Positions 7,691 to 17,022 of a DNA stretch of 64,000 bases are shown piece by piece. Source of the stretch: Rhodoferax sp. Lineage in GTDB: Bacteria > Pseudomonadota > Gammaproteobacteria > Burkholderiales > Burkholderiaceae_C. The translations under genes and the position numbers were made by a program. The stretch lies in the NCBI GenBank assembly GCA_024235935.1, contig JACKLL010000008.1, positions 119,787 to 183,786 on the forward strand. The letters run 5' to 3'. Below the pieces are notes generated by a model. It was not told where the DNA came from. It was given only the letters and a program-made list of their open reading frames with translations, and did not search any database. The stretch's first letter is position 1; each line of letters starts with the position of its first letter.

Positions 7691-9004
7691 ATGAACACCG
7701 TCAACACGACTGAATCTGCGCATGTCGCCAAGGCCGGCAAGCCCACCAACGCCAGCCTCGACGCGCGCCGCATCGCTGCCACACCGCGGGGTGTCGGCAT
7801 CGGCTTTCCGATCTATGCCGAACGCGCGCTGAATTCCGAACTGTGGGACGTCGAGGGCCGGCGCTACATCGACTTCGGCTCGGGCATCGCCGTGCTCAAC
7901 ACCGGCCACCGCCATCCGAAGATCGTCGCCGCCATCGGCGCGCAGCTCGAGCGCTTCACGCACACCGCCTACCAGGTCGTTCCCTATGAGAGCACGGTCG
8001 AGCTGGCCGAGAAGATCAATGCGCTGACACCGGGCGACCACGCCAAGAAGACGGCGTTCTTCACCACCGGCGCCGAAGCGGTGGAGAACGCGATCAAGAT
8101 CGCGCGCGCTGCCACCAAGCGGCCCGGCATCATCGCGCTGGGCGGCGGTTTCCATGGCCGCACGATGATGGGCCTGGCGCTGACCGGCAAGGTGCAGCCC
8201 TACAAGGCCGGCTTCGGGCCATTCCCGGCCGGCGTCTACCACGTACCGATGCCGGTGGCGCTGCATGGCGTGTCGGTCGCGGATTCGCTCAAGGCGATCA
8301 CGCAGCTGTTCAAGGCCGACATCGAACCGGAACAGGTCGCGGCCATCATCGTCGAGCCGATCCAGGGGGAAGGCGGCTTCTACGTCGTGCCCCGGGACTT
8401 CATGCAGGCCTTGCGCAAACTCTGCGACCAGCACGGCATCCTGCTGATCGCCGACGAGATCCAGACCGGCTTCGCACGTACCGGCAAGATGTTCGCGATG
8501 GAGCACTACGGCGTCGTGCCCGACCTGATGACGCTGGCCAAGAGCCTGGCCGGTGGCATGCCGCTGTCGGCGGTGTGCGGCCGCGCCGAGATCATGGACG
8601 CACCGGCACCTGGCGGCCTGGGCGGCACCTACGCGGCCAACCCGCTGGCGATCGCGTCGGCACTTGCGGTGCTCGAGGTCATCGACGACGAGAAGCTGTG
8701 CGCGCGGGCCGAGCGCCTGGGCCAGGATCTGCGTGACCGGCTCACGGCCTGGCGCGCCAAGGTGCCGGCGATCAGCGACGTGCGCGGCCTGGGCTGCATG
8801 ACGGCGGTCGAATTCGCCAAAGCCGACGGCACGCCCGATGCCGACTACACCCGGCAGGTGCAAAAGCGCGCACAGGACGCCGGGCTGCTGCTGCTGACCT
8901 GCGGGGTTTACGGCAACGTGATCCGCTTCCTGTTCCCGCTGACGATCGAGGACAAGGTGTACGCGGAAGCCATGGCGATCCTGGCCAAGGCGATCGCACC
9001 CTGA
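7691..9004 (+). CDS. gabT: 4-aminobutyrate aminotransferase
   Basis: A 437-residue class III PLP aminotransferase, full length for GabT. Visible hallmarks are FFTTGAEAVENAIKIARA (phosphate-binding helix), IIVEPIQGEGGF, the Asp motif LIADEIQTGFARTG, and the PLP lysine in TLAKSLAGGMPLSAV. It converts GABA and 2-oxoglutarate to succinate semialdehyde and glutamate in the cytoplasm. GAGGAAA sits just before the ATG. gabD follows by 44 bp on the same strand and the MocR regulator is divergent, forming a complete GABA catabolic unit. Related omega-amino acids (5-aminovalerate) could also be substrates. Confidence 0.94.
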   Translation: MNTVNTTESAHVAKAGKPTNASLDARRIAATPRGVGIGFPIYAERALNSELWDVEGRRYIDFGSGIAVLNTGHRHPKIVAAIGAQLERFTHTAYQVVPYESTVELAEKINALTPGDHAKKTAFFTTGAEAVENAIKIARAATKRPGIIALGGGFHGRTMMGLALTGKVQPYKAGFGPFPAGVYHVPMPVALHGVSVADSLKAITQLFKADIEPEQVAAIIVEPIQGEGGFYVVPRDFMQALRKLCDQHGILLIADEIQTGFARTGKMFAMEHYGVVPDLMTLAKSLAGGMPLSAVCGRAEIMDAPAPGGLGGTYAANPLAIASALAVLEVIDDEKLCARAERLGQDLRDRLTAWRAKVPAISDVRGLGCMTAVEFAKADGTPDADYTRQVQKRAQDAGLLLLTCGVYGNVIRFLFPLTIEDKVYAEAMAILAKAIAP

Positions 9005-9048
9005 ACCCGCCGACACCCCTGCAACCCCCACTTCCTGACCCTCACACC

Positions 9049-10509
9049 ATGCTCCAACTGAAAGACCCGTCCCTGTTCCAGCAAAAGGCCTACGTGGCCG
9101 GCGAATGGGTGGATGCCGACGACAAGTCCACGGTCGACGTGACCAACCCGGCCAACGGCGAAAAGCTCGGCACCGTGCCGATGTGCGGCGCGGCCGAAAC
9201 CGAACGCGCGATCGCCGCCGCCGACCAGGCCCAGAAGACCTGGCGCGATGTGCCGGCCAAGCAGAAGGCCGCCGTGCTGCGCAAGCTCAATGACCTGATG
9301 CTGGCCAACACCGACGACCTGGCGCTGATCATGACCTCCGAGCAGGGCAAACCCATGGCCGAGGCCAAGGGCGAGATCGCCTATGCCGCGTCATTCATCG
9401 AATGGTTCGCCGACGAGGCGCGTCGCACCTACGGCGACACGATTCCGGCGCCGACCGGCGACCGGCGCATCCTGGCCGTCAAGCAGCCGGTGGGCACCAC
9501 GGCGGCCATCACGCCATGGAACTTCCCCACCGCGATGCTGACCCGCAAGGCCGGGCCGGCACTGGCGGCCGGCTGCTCGATGGTGGTCAAGCCGGCCACC
9601 CAGACGCCGTATTCGGCGCTGGCATTCGCGCTTCTGGCCGAACGCGCCGGCGTGCCCAAGGGCCTGCTGTCGGTGCTGACCGGCTCCGCCACGAAGATCG
9701 GCGGCGAGATGACGCGCAACCCGCTGGTGCGTAAGCTCACCTTCACCGGCTCGACCGAGGTCGGCCGCACGCTGATGCGCCAGAGCGCCGACACGATCAA
9801 GAAGCTCTCGCTCGAACTCGGCGGCAATGCGCCGTTCATCGTGTTCGACGATGCCGACCTGGACGCTGCCGTCGAAGGCGCGATGATCTCCAAGTACCGC
9901 AACACCGGCCAGACCTGCGTCTGCGCCAACCGCATCTACGTGCAAAAGGGCGTGCTGGAAGCCTTCACCACCAAGCTGGTGGCCAAGGTCAATGCGCTGA
10001 AAGTCGGCCCCGGCACCGAGGCCGGCGTGACCCAGGGGCCGCTGATCGACGCCAAGGCCGTGGCCAAGATCGAGGAACACATCGCCGATGCGACGGCCAA
10101 GGGCGGCAAGGTGCTGACCGGCGGCAAGCGCCATGCACTGGGCGGTCTGTTCTTCGAGCCGACCGTGGTCGCCGGTGCCACCTCCGACATGCTGTTCGCC
10201 AAGGAAGAGACCTTCGGCCCGCTGGCGCCGGTGTTCGCCTTCGATACCGAGGAAGAAGTGCTGGCCCTGGCCAATGACAGCGAGTTCGGCCTGGCCGCCT
10301 ATTTCTACAGCCGCGACATCGGCCGTGTGATGCGCGTGGCCGAGCGGCTGGAGTCGGGCATGGTGGGTGTGAATACCGGGCTGATCTCGACCGCCGAGGC
10401 GCCGTTTGGCGGCGTCAAGCAGTCGGGCCTGGGCCGGGAAGGTTCGAAGTACGGCCTCGATGAATTCCAGGAAATCAAGTACATCTGCCTGGCGGGCCTG
10501 GACACATAA
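9049..10509 (+). CDS. gabD: succinate-semialdehyde dehydrogenase [NAD(P)+]
   Basis: A 486-residue aldehyde dehydrogenase of normal GabD length. It shows the cofactor region ITPWNFPTAMLTRKAGPALA, the general base in LELGGNAPFIVFDDADLD, the catalytic Cys in NTGQTCVCANRIYV, and the late motif KEETFGPLAPVF. It oxidises succinate semialdehyde to succinate, feeding the TCA cycle. It directly follows gabT, so the two are probably co-transcribed under the MocR regulator. The Cys-x-Cys at the active site is common in GabD proteins and may allow redox control; that point is inferred. Confidence 0.94.
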   Translation: MLQLKDPSLFQQKAYVAGEWVDADDKSTVDVTNPANGEKLGTVPMCGAAETERAIAAADQAQKTWRDVPAKQKAAVLRKLNDLMLANTDDLALIMTSEQGKPMAEAKGEIAYAASFIEWFADEARRTYGDTIPAPTGDRRILAVKQPVGTTAAITPWNFPTAMLTRKAGPALAAGCSMVVKPATQTPYSALAFALLAERAGVPKGLLSVLTGSATKIGGEMTRNPLVRKLTFTGSTEVGRTLMRQSADTIKKLSLELGGNAPFIVFDDADLDAAVEGAMISKYRNTGQTCVCANRIYVQKGVLEAFTTKLVAKVNALKVGPGTEAGVTQGPLIDAKAVAKIEEHIADATAKGGKVLTGGKRHALGGLFFEPTVVAGATSDMLFAKEETFGPLAPVFAFDTEEEVLALANDSEFGLAAYFYSRDIGRVMRVAERLESGMVGVNTGLISTAEAPFGGVKQSGLGREGSKYGLDEFQEIKYICLAGLDT

Positions 10510-10821
10510 ACCGGGCCGCGCCGCTGCGCCGCCCAGTGTCGCGCAGATCGCACACGGGCCGCCGACGCAACAGTTGGGGAGGCATGGCACGGGTTAAAGT
10601 CGGGTGTGCCCATACCCCACCCGGTTTTCGTCGATGTTCCGTCCGCACATGCGGTCGCCGTCGGGTTCCGCAGTTCCGATCGCTTCCCCATCACCTTCAA
10701 CGGACACGACCTCCCGGGGGTGCGTCTGTTCGCACGCGCAATGCGCACACCACAACCGGCCCCGGAGACGGCTACGGCTGGGCAAGCGGCTCGCCGTTGA
10801 ACCGGCGGGACGGCGCGCACC
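10510..10821. other. intergenic stretch, no gene seen
   Basis: These 312 bp lie between gabD and the diguanylate cyclase gene. Frames across it have no good start or family resemblance. No clear T-run terminator follows gabD. It presumably holds the promoter of the next gene, but none stands out. Confidence 0.5.
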
Positions 10822-11985
10822 ATGGATCCCCACACCGTCATCATCATCCTGACGCTGAACCTGCTGTCGTCGGGTGGCCTGTTCTACCTGATTGCCCGCA
10901 AGATGCCGCCGCACGGTGGCCTGGGGGCGTTTGCCGCCGGCGCCAGCACCTTCGGCGCGGCGTACGCACTGCGACTGGCCGTCGGCATGCAGGGACCGTC
11001 ACTGCTGGCCGCACTGGCCGACTGCGCGATGATCCTCGGAACCTTGCTGTTCATCACCGGCGTGCGCCAGTTCGTCGGTCGCACCGCGGCGCCGATCGCG
11101 CCTGCGGTGCTGATCGGCGTGTTGCTGATGTATGGTGTGCTGCACGCCGTGGTGATCATGGCATGGGGGACCGTCGGCCGGCATGTGCTGCTCAATGCCG
11201 TGCTGGGTGCGCTGTACCTGCTGCTGGCGTACGAGGCGGCGCAAGGCCTGCGCTCAGAGCCCCAGGCGCTGCAATTGCCCTTGCGGCTGCTCTCGACACT
11301 GATGGGCGCACTGGGCCTGATGACCCTGGGCCGCGCGACGTCGATCGGCATTCAAGGCGCCGATGCCATCTTCCAGGGATTGGCCGCCCAGATCTACTAT
11401 GCCTATGCGTCGCTGACGGCGGTGCTGCTGGGCCCGAACCTGCTGTGGATGGTGTTCCTGCGGCTGAACCGGCAACTGGCAGAACTGGCGTCCCGCGACG
11501 CCCTGACCCGCACCCTCAACCGCAACGGGCTGGACGAGGCCTTGCAGCGGCATTTCGGCGCACGCACACAGCGCCGGATCGCCTGGCTGCAGGTCGACAT
11601 CGACCACTTCAAGCACATCAACGACGACCACGGCCACCAGGCCGGCGATGCGGTGTTGCGCGCGGTGGCCGGCGTATTGACGCAAATGGTGCGCGCAGAC
11701 GACTTCGTCGCACGTACCGGCGGCGAAGAGTTCCTGGTGGCCTGTGTCGACGCCAGCAGCGAGACCGCAGGCCAGCTGGCCGAGCGCCTGCGTGCCGGTG
11801 TAGCGGCATTGCGCATCGCCGTACCGGGCCAGGCGGCCCCCCTGCACTGCACCATCAGCGTCGGCGTGTCGCAGCCGTTCAGCGCACTGGGGCAGTGGGA
11901 ATCGGCAGCGCGCGCAGCCGATGCGGCCCTGTACGCGGCCAAGGCGGCCGGCCGCAATCGGGTGGTGTTGCAGTCGGCGACCTGA
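10822..11985 (+). CDS. membrane diguanylate cyclase (GGDEF domain)
   Basis: A 387-residue protein. About 200 N-terminal residues contain some six hydrophobic helices forming a membrane sensor without a recognised name. A GGDEF domain follows from about residue 225. The active-site signature is GGEEF at about 299, a functional variant, and RADD five residues earlier is an intact inhibitory I-site, so product feedback is expected. DIDHFKHINDDHGHQAGD is the metal and GTP binding region. It makes cyclic di-GMP from two GTP. It stands alone and its input signal is unknown. Confidence 0.9.
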   Translation: MDPHTVIIILTLNLLSSGGLFYLIARKMPPHGGLGAFAAGASTFGAAYALRLAVGMQGPSLLAALADCAMILGTLLFITGVRQFVGRTAAPIAPAVLIGVLLMYGVLHAVVIMAWGTVGRHVLLNAVLGALYLLLAYEAAQGLRSEPQALQLPLRLLSTLMGALGLMTLGRATSIGIQGADAIFQGLAAQIYYAYASLTAVLLGPNLLWMVFLRLNRQLAELASRDALTRTLNRNGLDEALQRHFGARTQRRIAWLQVDIDHFKHINDDHGHQAGDAVLRAVAGVLTQMVRADDFVARTGGEEFLVACVDASSETAGQLAERLRAGVAALRIAVPGQAAPLHCTISVGVSQPFSALGQWESAARAADAALYAAKAAGRNRVVLQSAT

Positions 11986-12040
11986 AGCGCCTGCGTGGCA
12001 CCGACCCGCCGCCTCTGCCACGGCCGGCCATGTACCCGGG

Positions 12041-14242
12041 TCAGGCCGCTCGACGCGAAAAGTCGACCTCGGACAATGGTCGCATGTGCCAGGCCACGAT
12101 CAGCAGCACCACCGGCACCGCGATCGCCGTCATGGTCGGGTTCGCGAAGATCAGCGACAGCGAGAACACGTTGAGCAGCACGAAGGCGATGCGGCCGATC
12201 GGACGGCGGATGTAGCCGGTGTAGGCCGCACCCAGGCCCACCACCGCGACGATGACCGATCCCAGTGCGAGCAGGAACGCGCCCCAGGTGAAGTCGATCA
12301 GCAGCAACACCGGCGAGTAGACAAAGGCAAACGGCACCAGCGCCTTGCCCATGGACAGGCGGAACGCGGTGGTGCCGGTGCGCATCGGTTCGCTGCGCGC
12401 GATGCCGGCCGCGGCGAAGGCGGCCAGCGCCACCGGCGGCGTCACGTCGGCCAGCACCCCGTAGTAGAAGACGAAGAAGTGCGTGGCCAGCTGCGGCACG
12501 CCCAGCTGGGCCAGCGCCGGCGCCACGATCGCGGCCAGGATGATGTAGGTCGGTGTGGTCGGCACGCCCGAGCCCATCACGATGCAGGCACCGGCGGTGA
12601 AGAACAGCCCGAACAGGATGGTGATCTGGTTCAGGTTCCACCACTGGTAGACGTCGATGGACGACACCATCTGCGCCGCAATGCCCGACAGATCGAGGAT
12701 CCAGGCCGAGAACTTGAAACCCATGCCTGTCAGCGTGGTGATGCCGAGCACGAAGCCCACGCAGGCACAGGCCGCGCCAATGCCCAGTGCCGCCTTGGCC
12801 CCCATCTCGAAGCCCTGCACCAGGGCCGTCGGCCCGACGGTCAGGCCGGACATGCGTTTGCCGTAGTCGCCCAGCAATTTCGGAATCCACGAGCAGGCGA
12901 CCGTCAGCGTGATACCCCAGAAGGCGGCGAGGAAGGGCGTGTACTGCATCAGCAGCAGCGTCACCATCACGACCAGCGGAATGAACAGGTGCCAGGAACT
13001 GCGCAGCACCAGCGTCAGCGAAGGGATCTCCGACGCATCCATGCCGCTGAGCTTGAGCCGCTTGGCCTCCAGATGCACCATGTACAGGATCGCGAAGTAA
13101 TGCAGCGCCGCCGGGATGATGGCCACCAGGATCAGCTGGTTGTAGGGAATCCCCAGCGTCTCGGCCATGATGAAGGCCGCGGCCCCCATGATCGGCGGCG
13201 TCACCTGCCCACCGCACGAAGCCGAAGCCTCGACCGCACCGGCGAAGCGCGGCGAGAAGCCGACCTTCTTCATCAGCGGAATCGTCATGACACCAGTGGT
13301 CACGGTGTTGGCGATTGGCGAGCCGGAAATCATGCCGAACAGGCCCGACGAGACCACACTGACCTTGGCCGGTCCGCCCGAAAAACGCCCGGCCGCAATC
13401 GTGGCCAGGTTGACGAACAACTGGCCCAGCCCGGTCAGCTGCGCCATGATGCCGAACAGCACGAAATGGAACACGAAGGTGGCGACCACCCCGACCGGGA
13501 TGCCGTAGATGCCTTCGGTACCCTTGTACAGGTGGGCGACCACGCGCGGCACGCTGTAGCCCCGGTGCCCCAGGCCGCCGGGCAGGTAGGGCCCGAAGAT
13601 GCCGTAGAGCACGGTGACGATGGCCAGCAGCGGCAGGAAGATGCCCATGGTGCGGCGCGTCGCCTCGATCACCATGGCAATGGCGATCACGCCCACCATC
13701 AGGTCGATCGGCGTATGTTCACCCGGCCGCTCGATGAAGATATTGTGGAAGTTCACCAGCAGGTACAGCGAGAAACCCGAGGCCAGCGCCGCGAAGATCC
13801 AGTCGCGCAGCGGGATGCGGGTCGTGCTGCCGTCGTAGGCCTTGAACGGCAGCGACAGCGCCGCGATCGACAGCAGCACGGCGATAAAGATGCCCTGGGC
13901 TAGCGGTGGGATCGGGTCGTTGATCGCATTGAGCAAACGGAATCCCAGCATCAGGTAGAAGCTCACCAGCACCAGCGAGCTGATCCACTCCCAGGGACCT
14001 GGCAGGCGCTTCTGGCGCGGAAACACCAGGAAACAAAGGCCCAGCACCACCGTGAGGTGAATCGCGCGGTGGGCGATCTCGTTCTCCAGGCCAAAGCCGG
14101 CGGTGTAGTAGTGCCAGGCCGACAAGCCCACCGTCATGACGGTGACAAAAATGGCCGCAAAACCGGCCAGTCGCCTGAAGGTCGACTCGGGGTCGAACTG
14201 CTCGATCAGCCGATCGATTTCCTGTTGCGTGGTCGCACTCAT
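12041..14242 (-). CDS. TRAP transporter fused permease (4TM/12TM, TAXI type)
   Basis: A 733-residue polytopic membrane protein in which the small DctQ-like domain (about 1-210) and the large DctM-like domain (about 210-700) are fused, typical of TAXI-TRAP systems. Conserved stretches include SGPIANTVTTGVMTIPLMKK-type residues and PPIMGAAAFIMAE in the DctM core. It imports a substrate with an ion gradient, using the periplasmic receptor encoded two genes upstream. The order is receptor, DUF1850, permease on one strand with 10 bp or less between genes. The ligand is unknown; carboxylates and amino acids such as glutamate are known for the family. Confidence 0.9.
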   Translation of the reverse strand: MSATTQQEIDRLIEQFDPESTFRRLAGFAAIFVTVMTVGLSAWHYYTAGFGLENEIAHRAIHLTVVLGLCFLVFPRQKRLPGPWEWISSLVLVSFYLMLGFRLLNAINDPIPPLAQGIFIAVLLSIAALSLPFKAYDGSTTRIPLRDWIFAALASGFSLYLLVNFHNIFIERPGEHTPIDLMVGVIAIAMVIEATRRTMGIFLPLLAIVTVLYGIFGPYLPGGLGHRGYSVPRVVAHLYKGTEGIYGIPVGVVATFVFHFVLFGIMAQLTGLGQLFVNLATIAAGRFSGGPAKVSVVSSGLFGMISGSPIANTVTTGVMTIPLMKKVGFSPRFAGAVEASASCGGQVTPPIMGAAAFIMAETLGIPYNQLILVAIIPAALHYFAILYMVHLEAKRLKLSGMDASEIPSLTLVLRSSWHLFIPLVVMVTLLLMQYTPFLAAFWGITLTVACSWIPKLLGDYGKRMSGLTVGPTALVQGFEMGAKAALGIGAACACVGFVLGITTLTGMGFKFSAWILDLSGIAAQMVSSIDVYQWWNLNQITILFGLFFTAGACIVMGSGVPTTPTYIILAAIVAPALAQLGVPQLATHFFVFYYGVLADVTPPVALAAFAAAGIARSEPMRTGTTAFRLSMGKALVPFAFVYSPVLLLIDFTWGAFLLALGSVIVAVVGLGAAYTGYIRRPIGRIAFVLLNVFSLSLIFANPTMTAIAVPVVLLIVAWHMRPLSEVDFSRRAA

Positions 14243-14252
14243 GGGAACCCTG

Positions 14253-14735
14253 TCATTGAGGCAGGCAGTTCTCTGCCCGCATGTCTATCGATTTGTCGCT
14301 CAGCCCGCCCAGCAACACGGCAGGGTGGTCGCCGATGACGACACGCATGAACTGCGAGGGCAGTGGCAACACGACCAGCGGATGCACGATGCGGTCCAGG
14401 TACAGGCGCCAACCCTCGCCGTCGCGGACCAGGCGTTCGCCCGGTCCAGCGGCATTCGGCAGCCCGTAGCCGTCCCCCTCGTAGTGCTCCTGCACCATGT
14501 GGGCGCGCCATCGGCCTGCGCCATCGACGCGCCATTCGTAGTAGTCCACCACCGGAGTACCCAGCACCGAATGCGTGAACGCAATCTGTGCGGCGGGCCG
14601 CACCGGGTCGAGCGGCAGCCGCGTCAGCGCCCGTTCGCTGCGGTGCTCGGACAGCACCAGTTCACAGCCGAAGGCGGCTGTGGCGGCAAGTGGCAGCACA
14701 CACGCCACCAGGGCGGTGCGCCGCCAGGCCATCAC
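14253..14735 (-). CDS. DUF1850 protein linked to TAXI-TRAP transport
   Basis: A 160-residue exported protein with a signal peptide (about 1-23, ending at AAFG-C). The body has the DUF1850 pattern: an early FTHSVLGTPVVDYYEW segment and a late RVVIGDHPAVLLGGL. The family is found almost only beside TAXI-TRAP genes and has no proven function; a periplasmic helper is the usual guess. Its start overlaps the receptor stop by 4 bp and its end is 10 bp before the permease, so translation is probably coupled. Confidence 0.8.
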   Translation of the reverse strand: MMAWRRTALVACVLPLAATAAFGCELVLSEHRSERALTRLPLDPVRPAAQIAFTHSVLGTPVVDYYEWRVDGAGRWRAHMVQEHYEGDGYGLPNAAGPGERLVRDGEGWRLYLDRIVHPLVVLPLPSQFMRVVIGDHPAVLLGGLSDKSIDMRAENCLPQ

Positions 14736-15703
14736 TTGACCAGGCCTTTTTCCTTGAAGTACTTCAGCGAACCCGGATGGATCGGCGCGGTACCGACCGC
14801 CGTCGCGGTCTGCAGGCTGATGTTCTTGCCCTGCACGTGCACCTGGCCCATGATGGCAACGTTCTCGTACAAGGCCTTGGTCACCTCGTAGGCAACGTTG
14901 TCAGGCACGGCGTCATGCGTCGTCCACACTGCCATCACGGCCAGCGTGTCGACCGGAGAGGTCTGACCCTTGTAGCTGTTGGCCGGCATCTGCACCTTGG
15001 TGTAGTACGGCTGCTGCTTCTGCAATTCCGCGATCTCGGGGCCGGACAGCGGAATGACCTTGAGGTCGTGGCTCTGTGCGAAGTCGGTCACGGCAGCGGT
15101 GGGCACACCGGCGGTGATCAGCGTGGCATCGAGGTTGCCGTCCTTGATCTTGTCGACCGCCTGCGTGAACGAGGACAGGTCTTCCTTGACGTCGGAGCGC
15201 TTCATGCCGTACACGGTCAGCAGGTCGGTCAGCAGCTGGTACTGGCCGGATCCGGGCGAGCCCGACGAGATGCTCTTGCCCTTGAGGTCCTTGACGCTGT
15301 TGATGCCGCGGTCGGCGCGGGTGATCAGCTGCACCGTTTCGGGGTACAGCGCACCCAGGGCGCGCAAGTTCTTGATCGGTGCGCCGGCGAACTGGCCCTT
15401 GCCGTTGTAGGCCGCATCCAGAATATCGGCCGCGACGAAGGCGGACTCGATGTCCTTGTTGCCCAGCAGCTTGGCATTGGCCACCGACGCGCCAGCCGCT
15501 TCGGCCGTTGCGGTGATCTTCTTGCCGTCGACCACAGCCTTGTTCGAAATCAGCTGCGCCAGCATGCCGCCCAGCGGATAGTAGGTACCCCCGGTGCCGC
15601 CCGTGGCCACACCGAAGAAGATGCGCTGCTGCGCAATGGCGGCACCCGAAACGGTGACCGCGGCAGCAACAACAGCCAGGGCGATTCTGCGATTGAGTTT
15701 CAT
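14732..15703 (-). CDS. TAXI family TRAP transporter solute-binding receptor
   Basis: A 323-residue periplasmic protein with signal peptide 1-24 (ending AAIA-Q). The mature part starts with the family signature GVATGGTGGTYYPLGGMLA and has the type II binding-protein fold. Residues DLKGKSISSGSPGSGQYQL fit the ligand-binding loop. It captures a solute and delivers it to the fused permease. AAGGAA lies before the ATG. It is the first gene of its operon and diverges from a LysR regulator that may control it through palindromes at 15766-15865. Confidence 0.92.
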   Translation of the reverse strand: MKLNRRIALAVVAAAVTVSGAAIAQQRIFFGVATGGTGGTYYPLGGMLAQLISNKAVVDGKKITATAEAAGASVANAKLLGNKDIESAFVAADILDAAYNGKGQFAGAPIKNLRALGALYPETVQLITRADRGINSVKDLKGKSISSGSPGSGQYQLLTDLLTVYGMKRSDVKEDLSSFTQAVDKIKDGNLDATLITAGVPTAAVTDFAQSHDLKVIPLSGPEIAELQKQQPYYTKVQMPANSYKGQTSPVDTLAVMAVWTTHDAVPDNVAYEVTKALYENVAIMGQVHVQGKNISLQTATAVGTAPIHPGSLKYFKEKGLVK

Positions 15704-15765
15704 GGGGAGATTCCTTTAAAAAAGTGAACAATGGTATCTGCGGTCGGCACCCGGCACCATCGGTA

Positions 15766-15793
15766 TTAGCCCGCAAGATGGCTTGCGTGGTAA
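15766..15793. promoter_or_regulatory. candidate LysR-type operator upstream of the TRAP operon
   Basis: A symmetric pattern TTA-N4-GCAAG-N4-CTTGC-N4-TAA lies 63 bp upstream of the TRAP receptor start in the divergent intergenic region. It contains the dyad arrangement expected for a LysR recognition site. Binding by the adjacent regulator is inferred. Confidence 0.5.
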
Positions 15794-15848
15794 GGTGGAC
15801 ATGCAAGTCTGGGGCCAGCTCCGCAGCGCTGGCACGCCATCGTCCGGC

Positions 15849-15865
15849 CTGATGCTCAGCATCAG
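15849..15865. promoter_or_regulatory. perfect 17-bp palindrome before the LysR gene
   Basis: CTGATGCT-C-AGCATCAG has perfect 8-bp arms around one base, ending 32 bp before the LysR start codon. This position suits autoregulation by the LysR protein or another dimeric factor. It is close to the start and has no T-run, so it is not a terminator. Confidence 0.5.
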
Positions 15866-15897
15866 AAATCCGGTTGCAGCTGGTGCACACTTGGCGC

Positions 15898-16896
15898 ATG
15901 AGCAAGCACATTGCAAAACCTGACCTGCCCCCGGCCTGGGAGCATCTCGGCAGCTGGGTTGCGGTGGTGGAAACCGGATCGGTATCCGCCGCCGCCACTC
16001 GGCTGGCGATATCGCAGGCCGGTGTGTCGCAGCACATCCGGCAACTCGAGCAGGACTTCGACACCTTGCTGCTGGACCGGTCGACCCGTCCTGCACGCGC
16101 CACCGCATCGGGCCAGCGGCTGTATGAACACGCGATCGAGCTGTTCGGGCGCGCCGATCAGATGACCGAAAGCATCCGCGCACTGACTCGCGCCAAGCGT
16201 GCGCTGGTACGCCTGGGCTGCATCGATTCGTTCGGCGCCACCATCGGGCCGCACCTGGTGCGGGGCCTGGTCGGCCGGCTGCACCGGGTGCGCATGTATT
16301 CGGGCCTGTCGCCCGATCTGTTCAGCCAGTTCCAGAACCACCAGCTGGACCTGTTGATGACCACCAGCGACGCGGCCGGCGAATCCGGGATGGCGCAGCT
16401 GCCGCTGTTCACCGAGCAATATGTCGTTGCCTTGCCGATGGACCATCCGCTGGGCGCCAATGAATCGCTGCAGCAGCTCGGCCGCAAGCTGCCGTTCATG
16501 AACTACAGCCTGCGCTCACTGATCGGTCGGCAGATCGACAGCTATCTGCGTGCCCGCCATCCCGACATCGAACTGGCGTTCGAGTTCGACGCCACCGATC
16601 CGCTGCTCGCCCTGGTGCGGGACGGACTCGGTTTTGCGCTGACGACACCGCTGTGCCTGTGGCAGTCGCGCCACCACAGCGCCGGTGTGCGGCTGCTGCC
16701 GCTGTCCGCCTTCCACCACCAGGGGCAGCCGTATCCGGTGCTGACGCGGCAGTTCCGCCTGGTGCATCGCGAAGGCGAGCTGGGCAGTCTGCCGCGCGAG
16801 GTGGCCGACCTGGTGCGGGTTGCCGTGCGCGAGCTGCAGCGCGAGATCACCGGCGCACTGGAGCTGTCCAAGGGCGTGCTCGAAATCGACAACTGA
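15898..16896 (+). CDS. LysR-type transcriptional regulator
   Basis: A 332-residue regulator. The helix-turn-helix is near the start (GSVSAAATRLAISQAGVSQHIRQLEQDF), followed by a two-lobe periplasmic-binding-like effector domain (about 95-300). The start at 15898 was preferred over an upstream alternative because the family usually begins shortly before the W-x8-ETGSVSAAA helix. It is divergent from the TAXI-TRAP operon and followed by an oxidoreductase gene on the same strand. It likely responds to the transported or oxidised compound. Confidence 0.88.
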   Translation: MSKHIAKPDLPPAWEHLGSWVAVVETGSVSAAATRLAISQAGVSQHIRQLEQDFDTLLLDRSTRPARATASGQRLYEHAIELFGRADQMTESIRALTRAKRALVRLGCIDSFGATIGPHLVRGLVGRLHRVRMYSGLSPDLFSQFQNHQLDLLMTTSDAAGESGMAQLPLFTEQYVVALPMDHPLGANESLQQLGRKLPFMNYSLRSLIGRQIDSYLRARHPDIELAFEFDATDPLLALVRDGLGFALTTPLCLWQSRHHSAGVRLLPLSAFHHQGQPYPVLTRQFRLVHREGELGSLPREVADLVRVAVRELQREITGALELSKGVLEIDN

Positions 16897-17022
16897 CGGC
16901 CGAAGCCGAACGCCAGTTGCAGCAGGCGTGATGCTATGGATCAGCGCTGCGTCCGTCTGGCGGCGATCGGCCCTGCGCGCGCTAGGCTTGCCATCCTCAC
17001 AAGCACTTATGGCCATTCCAAC

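Noticed and set aside
7634..9031. 465-codon open frame opposite gabT
   Set aside because: It is a composition shadow of the unmistakable gabT gene and has no family features.
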